Shown here piece by piece: positions 6,515 to 10,719 of a DNA stretch of 10,719 bases. The position numbers were made by a program, and so were the translations under genes. The stretch is taken from assembly GCA_017880705.1 (NCBI GenBank), contig JADGRS010000067.1:1-10719 (forward strand), in the 5' to 3' direction. The notes beneath the pieces were generated by a model. The model had not been told where the DNA came from and searched no databases. It saw only the letters and a program-made list of their open reading frames with translations. This DNA is from Burkholderiales bacterium (GTDB lineage: Bacteria; Pseudomonadota; Gammaproteobacteria; Burkholderiales; Usitatibacteraceae). The number at the start of each line of letters is the position of its first letter. The first letter of the stretch is position 1.

Positions 6515-8391
6515 TGGATTGCCTCCGCTCTTGCCGCAGCAGGCGCGGCACGCGCCGTGCGAATGCCCCAGACCTTGACCGGGCTATGGCCCTTTACGTT
6601 GTGGCTGCCCAGCGGATCGAAGTTGAAGCCTTCTCCGATCCTGCTCACCACGTCCTCGGTGATCACGATCTTTCGCCCGAGGTCCTTGGTGAGTCCTTCC
6701 ACCCGAGCGGCGACGTTCACCGCGTCGCCGATCGCCGAGTAATTGTGCCGCTCCGACGAGCCGATGTTGCCGACGGTTACGGTGCCGAAGTTTATGCCGA
6801 TCCCGATCGTGAGCGTCGGCAGGCCTTCGCGCGCGAACTCGACGTTCAGCTTGTCGAGCTCGTCCATCATCGCGAGGGCGCACTTCACCGCGTCGCCGCA
6901 AGGATCCCTCAGCTTCAGTGGAGCCCCAAAGAGAATCATCATGCCATCGCCGATGAACTTGTCAACGGTGCCGTTGAACCGATGCACAGCATGCACCATG
7001 CGGTCGAAATAGCGCTGCAGAACAGTCGTCACTACGCTCGGGGGCATCTTCTCGGAAAGAGTTGTGAAGTCGCGCACATCGCTGAAGAGGACGCACACCT
7101 CGGCGAGCTGGCCGCTCACGCCGGGCGACATCGTGCCGTCCAGCATTTCCTTCATCACCGCGGGGCTCACCTGGCCCGCGAAGTGCTGCTGCATCCGCAG
7201 GCGGTCGATCACCGCTTCGACCGCGTCGAAGATGCCGCGCGCGACGAGCGCGAGCCAGAAGGTCGCGGTCACTGAGGCGATGGGAAGGACGAGCTGCGCC
7301 GCGTATATCGTGGCGAGGCTCGCCGCGGCAAGGGCCGCCGGCACCAGGGCCGCCAGGGCGATGACGATCAGCGGGCGCACGCTGAGGAACACCGCGACCG
7401 CCGCCAGGGCCATCATCAGCCAGCGAAACGCTTCTGGAGTCGGACTCAGCAGCCCGCTGCCGAGCATGCTGCGCAACGCCTGCAGATGGACGAGCACGCC
7501 GGGCTGGTTGTATGCGAGGGTTCCCTCGTCGCGCGCGGCGCCGTCCTCGATCGCGGCGCCCGGATCCTTCGCGAGAAGTATCACCGGCAGGCGCCAGCGA
7601 TCCGTCGTGCGGATGAGGCTTCCCAGCAGCACGACGCGCCCGCCGAATTGCTTCTCGAGCCATTGCGCGTCGCCGCTCCTGTCGACGAGCACGTGCAGGG
7701 GAACGTACTCGAGGGGCGCCCCAAGGCTGTAGTCGATGTAACCCTCGCCGACGGGGCGGCCCATCACGCGCAGCAGCTGTCCCGCCAGCGTCGGCACCGG
7801 CTTGCCCGTTTGCGACGAGGCCCGCTCGCTGAAGAGGCGCGAGACCGAGTCCGGGTCGCGCAGCTGCTGGTCGATGCCGAGATTCTCAGGCCCGAGGATT
7901 CCGCGGGTGTAGTTCTCCTGCACGGGCACGAGCTCTCCGCGCCGGTTGACGGTCTGCACGAACACGATGGCGGCGCTGCGCTTCAAGTCGACGAGCCCCC
8001 GCATGAGCGCGAGGTCGCTGCCGGGAACGATCGCGTCATAGCTGTGCTCGGGCAACACGATGTCGACGCCGACCGCCCGGGGTTTCGCCAGGGCGAGCCC
8101 GTGGTACGCGCGCGCGAAGTGGCGATGCCAGAGCGCGTAGGGCTCCGGATAGGCGGCCTCGGTGTCGTCGTTGATGCCCACCAGCACGACGTCCTCGGCG
8201 AGAGGACGAGGCTTCAGCTCGCGCAACGCCCGCATCTGCAGGTCGAACGCGAGCCGCTCCGCATCGGTGAGCGGCGCTTCGTAGGGCGACGGAAGCAGCG
8301 CCGCCGCGAGTACGAGCAGCGCCACGACGAAGTAGAGGAATCCCCCCTTCAGCCGTTTCGAGCCGCGCAGTCCCTCCCAGAACCTGGCCAT
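6511..8391 (-). CDS. CHASE2-domain membrane class III adenylate cyclase
   Basis: 626 residues from ATG 8391-8389, stop TGA 6513-6511. It converts ATP to cAMP under control of an extracytoplasmic sensor. Order: short cytoplasmic start; TM1 at about 17-34; CHASE2 sensor at about 40-310, including VVLVGINDDTE (68-78) and GVDIVLPEHS (108-117); three membrane segments at about 322-386; a linker helix with FAGQVSPAVMKEML (404-417); and the catalytic domain at about 430-600. Metal-binding Asp438 (FSDVRDFT) and Asp482 (IGDGMM), adenine-selecting Lys478 (VDKFIGDG) and Asp556 (AIGDAVN), and transition-state Asn559 and Arg563 are all present, so it should be an active homodimeric adenylate rather than guanylate cyclase. 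The upstream ribosome binding site is weak (AAGAGAAT). It is the first gene of the four-gene cluster; no convincing promoter was seen in the 60 bases before it. Confidence 0.95.
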   Translation of the reverse strand: MARFWEGLRGSKRLKGGFLYFVVALLVLAAALLPSPYEAPLTDAERLAFDLQMRALRELKPRPLAEDVVLVGINDDTEAAYPEPYALWHRHFARAYHGLALAKPRAVGVDIVLPEHSYDAIVPGSDLALMRGLVDLKRSAAIVFVQTVNRRGELVPVQENYTRGILGPENLGIDQQLRDPDSVSRLFSERASSQTGKPVPTLAGQLLRVMGRPVGEGYIDYSLGAPLEYVPLHVLVDRSGDAQWLEKQFGGRVVLLGSLIRTTDRWRLPVILLAKDPGAAIEDGAARDEGTLAYNQPGVLVHLQALRSMLGSGLLSPTPEAFRWLMMALAAVAVFLSVRPLIVIALAALVPAALAAASLATIYAAQLVLPIASVTATFWLALVARGIFDAVEAVIDRLRMQQHFAGQVSPAVMKEMLDGTMSPGVSGQLAEVCVLFSDVRDFTTLSEKMPPSVVTTVLQRYFDRMVHAVHRFNGTVDKFIGDGMMILFGAPLKLRDPCGDAVKCALAMMDELDKLNVEFAREGLPTLTIGIGINFGTVTVGNIGSSERHNYSAIGDAVNVAARVEGLTKDLGRKIVITEDVVSRIGEGFNFDPLGSHNVKGHSPVKVWGIRTARAAPAAARAEAIQ

Positions 8392-8445
8392 CGACGCATT
8401 CTCTTACGGCGCGCCCCAAAAGCAAACGGGGGTCCGCCCGGGCCC

Positions 8446-8454
8446 TGCTACACT
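8446..8454 (+). promoter_or_regulatory. Probable extended -10 promoter for the SpeE-like gene
   Basis: TGCTACACT is an extended -10 element (TG, one base, then TACACT with 4 of 6 matches to TATAAT). No good -35 box lies 16-18 bases upstream, which an extended -10 can tolerate. A transcript from about 8461 would run into the membrane protein gene. The remainder of 8392-8600 is open in the frame of that gene and shows no other gene or structure I can support. Confidence 0.45.
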
Positions 8455-8600
8455 TCGGTGCCTTCGCGTGGCCTTGGCCGCGCCATCACGAGACCGGGAG
8501 CCACGCAATCGTAACCCGAGCCCCGCACAGCAGCTGGCGGGATGATCCCGCCGTCGAGCTGGGCCTGACCACTTTCGCGATCCTGGTCCTCGAGCTGGCC

Positions 8601-10607
8601 ATGATTCGCTGGCTGGGCACCCAGATCCGGGTCGCCGCCTACTTCGCGAACCTGGTTCTCGTCGCGACATTCCTCGGAATGGGACTCGGTGTCGGGCTCG
8701 GGCGCACCCGCCCGCAATGGGCACGCTGGGCGCTTCCCGTGCTCGCGTTGTCGTCGCTGCTGATCGCCGCGGCCGGGCCACTGGGGCTGACGCACCTGAG
8801 GTTCCCGGATCCCACGATCAGCCTGTGGGGCAACGACTCGGGCGCCACCTGGGCTCAATTCTTCGGCTCCACCGTGGTGGTCACCGCCTGCTTCTGGGGC
8901 ATCGCAAGCATCTTCATGCTCCTTGGCATCCGCGTCGGGATCCTGTTCGACCAATTGGCGCCGCTGAAGGCTTACGCGGTCGACCTGGGCGGGTCCCTGG
9001 CGGGCGTGATCGCGATGGCGGTCGCCGCGGCGCTCTGGTCTCCTCCTCCCGTGTGGCTCGCGCTGGGCGTGTTGCCCATCGTGTGGATACGCCGTGACCG
9101 CCTGAGCGTGGCCGCGGCGATCGTGGCGATCGTGGCGGCCGGTCTCTCCGTCAACGGCGCGCGCTTTTCACCCTACAACCGGATCGATCTCGAGCGCGGC
9201 GTCGAGTCGCACTTCGGACAGCCTTCGAGCGGATCCACCGAGTGGATGCTCAACGTCAATCGGGACTATCACCAGAGGATGCTCGATCTGCGCCCTGCGG
9301 CGAGCCAGGCCAACGAGTTCCGCGACTTCATCCGGCGAGTCTACGAATTGCCATTCAGCTTCAGCGCGGGGGCGAATCGCTCGGCGCTCGTGGTCGGTGC
9401 GGGGACCGGCAACGACGTGGCGGCGGCATTGCGGCGAGGGTTCGATCGCGTGGTGAGCATCGACATCGATCCGGCGATCCTGCAGACTGGTGCGGAGCTG
9501 CATCCGGAGCACCCCTACTCCGATCCGCGGGTCTCCCGCGTGACCGACGACGCGCGCGCGTATTTCGGGAATCCCGCTGAGAATCGCCGATTCGACGTCG
9601 TGTGCTATGGCCTCCTCGATTCGCACGCGATGTTCTCCTCGATGTCGTCGTTGCGCTTGGACAATTTCGTCTACACGGAGGAAGGTCTCTCCGCGGCGTG
9701 GGCCCACGTCGCCGACGGCGGCATCCTGAGCGTCTCGTTCTCGGTTGCCGGCGGCGAATGGATCTACCGGCGCCTTCTCGGCCTCGTGCGCAAGGCGACG
9801 AGCCTCGATCCCGTGGTTGTCCAGCACAACTACGACTACGGCGTTACGTTTTTGGTCGGGCGCCAGCTGAACCTGGCCCAGGTGCAGGCGCTGATGCCGA
9901 TGGCGATACGCGGAGAGCCCGACGCGGCGTGGATCCGGATTCCGAGCGACGATTGGCCGTTCCTGTATCTGCGTCCGCAAACGGTGCCATGGACGTACCT
10001 CAGTGTATTTCTGCTCATCGCGCTGAGCAGCACTCTCGCCGTGCGGGGCGTCTTCGGACGCAGCTTGTTCTCGCGCGGACGGTTCGACCTGCAGATGTTC
10101 CTGCTCGGGGCAGCATTCCTCCTCCTGGAAACGCGCGCCGTGACGCAGCTGAGCCTCCTGTTCGGCTCGACCTGGATCGTGAACACCAGCGTGTTCGGCG
10201 GTGTCCTCGCGATGGTGCTGGCGGCGAATGGCGTCGCGGGGCGCCTGCGCGGCTATGAACGCAAGCTTTGGTATTCGCTGCTGGCGCTCTCGCTGCTTGG
10301 CCTGTGGCTTCTGCCGCTACGGCTCCTCGTCGAGCTTCCGTTGCTTGCGCGCGCCGCGATCGGCGGCATCGCTTTCGCCATCCCGATCTTCTTCGCGGGC
10401 GTCATCTTTTCCTCCGAGCTGCGCACGCGCTCGGACTCGGCTGCCGCGCTGGGATGCAATCTCTGCGGAGCCGTCGTTGGAGGACTGCTCGAGAATCTGT
10501 CGATGCTGATCGGGCTGAAGGCGATCGGCCTCCTGGCGCTGGCCATTTATCTCGGCTCGCTGCAGGTCGCGATGCGGCGCCCCGCGCAAGCGCAGAGCGC
10601 TCCCTAG
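8601..10607 (+). CDS. Polytopic membrane protein with spermidine-synthase-like Rossmann domain
   Basis: 668 residues from ATG 8601, the first ordinary start codon in frame; stop TAG 10605-10607. The frame stays open upstream, and that stretch (ELGLTTFAILVLELA) completes the first membrane helix, so the true start is probably earlier, perhaps ATC 8508 behind GGGAG (8496-8500). N-terminal membrane helices reach about residue 185. Residues 195-450 are a SpeE/methyltransferase-type fold: GAGTGND at 266-272 for a nucleotide or SAM-like ligand, acidic SIDIDP at 286-291, and DDARAYF at 316-322. Residues 460-655 add further membrane helices, including LLLETRAVTQLSLLFGSTW (507-525), typical of large membrane-bound spermine/spermidine-synthase-like proteins. 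The usual catalytic DSTD motif is replaced by YGLLDSH (336-342), so aminopropyl transfer is doubtful. The substrate is unknown. It diverges from the cyclase operon. Confidence 0.85.
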   Translation: MIRWLGTQIRVAAYFANLVLVATFLGMGLGVGLGRTRPQWARWALPVLALSSLLIAAAGPLGLTHLRFPDPTISLWGNDSGATWAQFFGSTVVVTACFWGIASIFMLLGIRVGILFDQLAPLKAYAVDLGGSLAGVIAMAVAAALWSPPPVWLALGVLPIVWIRRDRLSVAAAIVAIVAAGLSVNGARFSPYNRIDLERGVESHFGQPSSGSTEWMLNVNRDYHQRMLDLRPAASQANEFRDFIRRVYELPFSFSAGANRSALVVGAGTGNDVAAALRRGFDRVVSIDIDPAILQTGAELHPEHPYSDPRVSRVTDDARAYFGNPAENRRFDVVCYGLLDSHAMFSSMSSLRLDNFVYTEEGLSAAWAHVADGGILSVSFSVAGGEWIYRRLLGLVRKATSLDPVVVQHNYDYGVTFLVGRQLNLAQVQALMPMAIRGEPDAAWIRIPSDDWPFLYLRPQTVPWTYLSVFLLIALSSTLAVRGVFGRSLFSRGRFDLQMFLLGAAFLLLETRAVTQLSLLFGSTWIVNTSVFGGVLAMVLAANGVAGRLRGYERKLWYSLLALSLLGLWLLPLRLLVELPLLARAAIGGIAFAIPIFFAGVIFSSELRTRSDSAAALGCNLCGAVVGGLLENLSMLIGLKAIGLLALAIYLGSLQVAMRRPAQAQSAP

Positions 10608-10624
10608 TTACCCGAGGCTGCAAG

Positions 10625-10662
10625 CGCAAACGCCCAACCTGTGTGGAGGTTGGGCGTTTGTG
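10625..10662. terminator. Strong hairpin between convergent genes (rRNA operon / SpeE-like gene terminator)
   Basis: CAAACGCCCAACC (10627-10639) and GGTTGGGCGTTTG (10648-10660) form a perfect 13 bp stem, extendable by two pairs, around an 8-base loop. It starts 19 bases after the stop of the SpeE-like gene. On the minus strand it begins about 10 bases after the 5S rRNA end, so it probably ends both transcripts. Neither side has a long T run (TGTTGT on plus, GCGCTTGC on minus); on the minus strand the stem itself ends in GCGTTTG. Confidence 0.75.
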
Positions 10663-10670
10663 TTGTAAGG

Positions 10671-10719
10671 CCCTGGCGATGACCTACTTTCTCACGGGCA
10701 ATCCGCAATATCATCGGCG
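10671..10719 (-). rRNA. rrf: 5S ribosomal RNA, 3' part only (cut by window edge)
   Basis: Read on the minus strand, the last ~49 bases contain the conserved 3' half of bacterial 5S rRNA: CGCCGATGATATTGCGGATT, then TGCCCGTGAGAAAGTAGGTC and ATCGCCAGG. This agrees with the betaproteobacterial form I remember (GATGATAGTGCGGATTGCCC, AAAGTAGGTCATCG). About 65 bases of the 5' part lie beyond the window, and the rest of an rRNA operon is presumably further right. The exact 3' end, near 10671, is estimated from homologous ends. Confidence 0.9.

Noticed and set aside
2802..8391. The cluster as an anti-phage defence system using a caspase-like effector and a cyclic nucleotide
   Set aside because: The peptidase and both FecR-like proteins are exported, the cyclase is a membrane receptor of the CHASE2 class and not a CD-NTase or Pycsar type, and there are no defence or mobile genes nearby.
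7486..8514. Plus-strand frame opposite the start of the cyclase gene, running past its ATG
   Set aside because: No domain, biased composition and no ribosome binding site; it overlaps the conserved CHASE2 coding region.
8601..10607. Annotation as a genuine spermidine synthase (speE)
   Set aside because: The catalytic Asp motif is altered and the protein is a large polytopic membrane protein, unlike soluble SpeE of about 290 residues.

Overview
The window looks like chromosomal DNA of a high-GC betaproteobacterium. The basis is the GC-rich codon use, an aminopeptidase N very like the proteobacterial PepN type, and the 3' end of a 5S rRNA whose sequence (read on the minus strand from 10719) matches the betaproteobacterial form as I remember it. 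I cannot fix the genus. No insertion sequences, phage genes, CRISPR array or tRNA were seen.

Layout: (1) 1-2491, plus strand: most of pepN, cut off at its 5' end by the window edge, closed by a compact hairpin (2520-2540) with A/T tracts on both sides, so it can serve both strands. (2) 2626-2754, minus strand: a 42-residue, strongly basic orphan protein with a perfect TATAAT -10 box and a GGAGG ribosome binding site. (3) 2802-8391, minus strand: four tightly packed genes that look like one operon. In transcription order they are a CHASE2-adenylate cyclase, two paralogous exported FecR-like proteins, and an exported caspase-like peptidase with a MORN-repeat C-terminus. The first two junctions are 4-base stop/start overlaps; the last is a 54-base gap holding a small hairpin and a strong Shine-Dalgarno. 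(4) 8601-10607, plus strand, divergent from the operon: a multi-spanning membrane protein with an embedded spermidine-synthase-like Rossmann domain. Its true start is probably upstream of the first ATG. (5) 10625-10662: a hairpin with a 13 bp perfect core, between this gene and a convergent 5S rRNA gene that runs off the right edge.

The centre of interest is the four-gene operon. The cyclase has an extracytoplasmic CHASE2 sensor and all residues needed to make cAMP. The two FecR-like proteins and the caspase carry export signals, so three of the four products should act outside the cytoplasm, where the cyclase's sensor also lies. A natural inference, not shown by the sequence, is an envelope-sensing module in which secreted beta-sandwich proteins and a secreted cysteine peptidase affect, or respond along with, a cAMP-producing receptor. 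pepN, the SpeE-like gene and the rRNA gene are probably unrelated neighbours.
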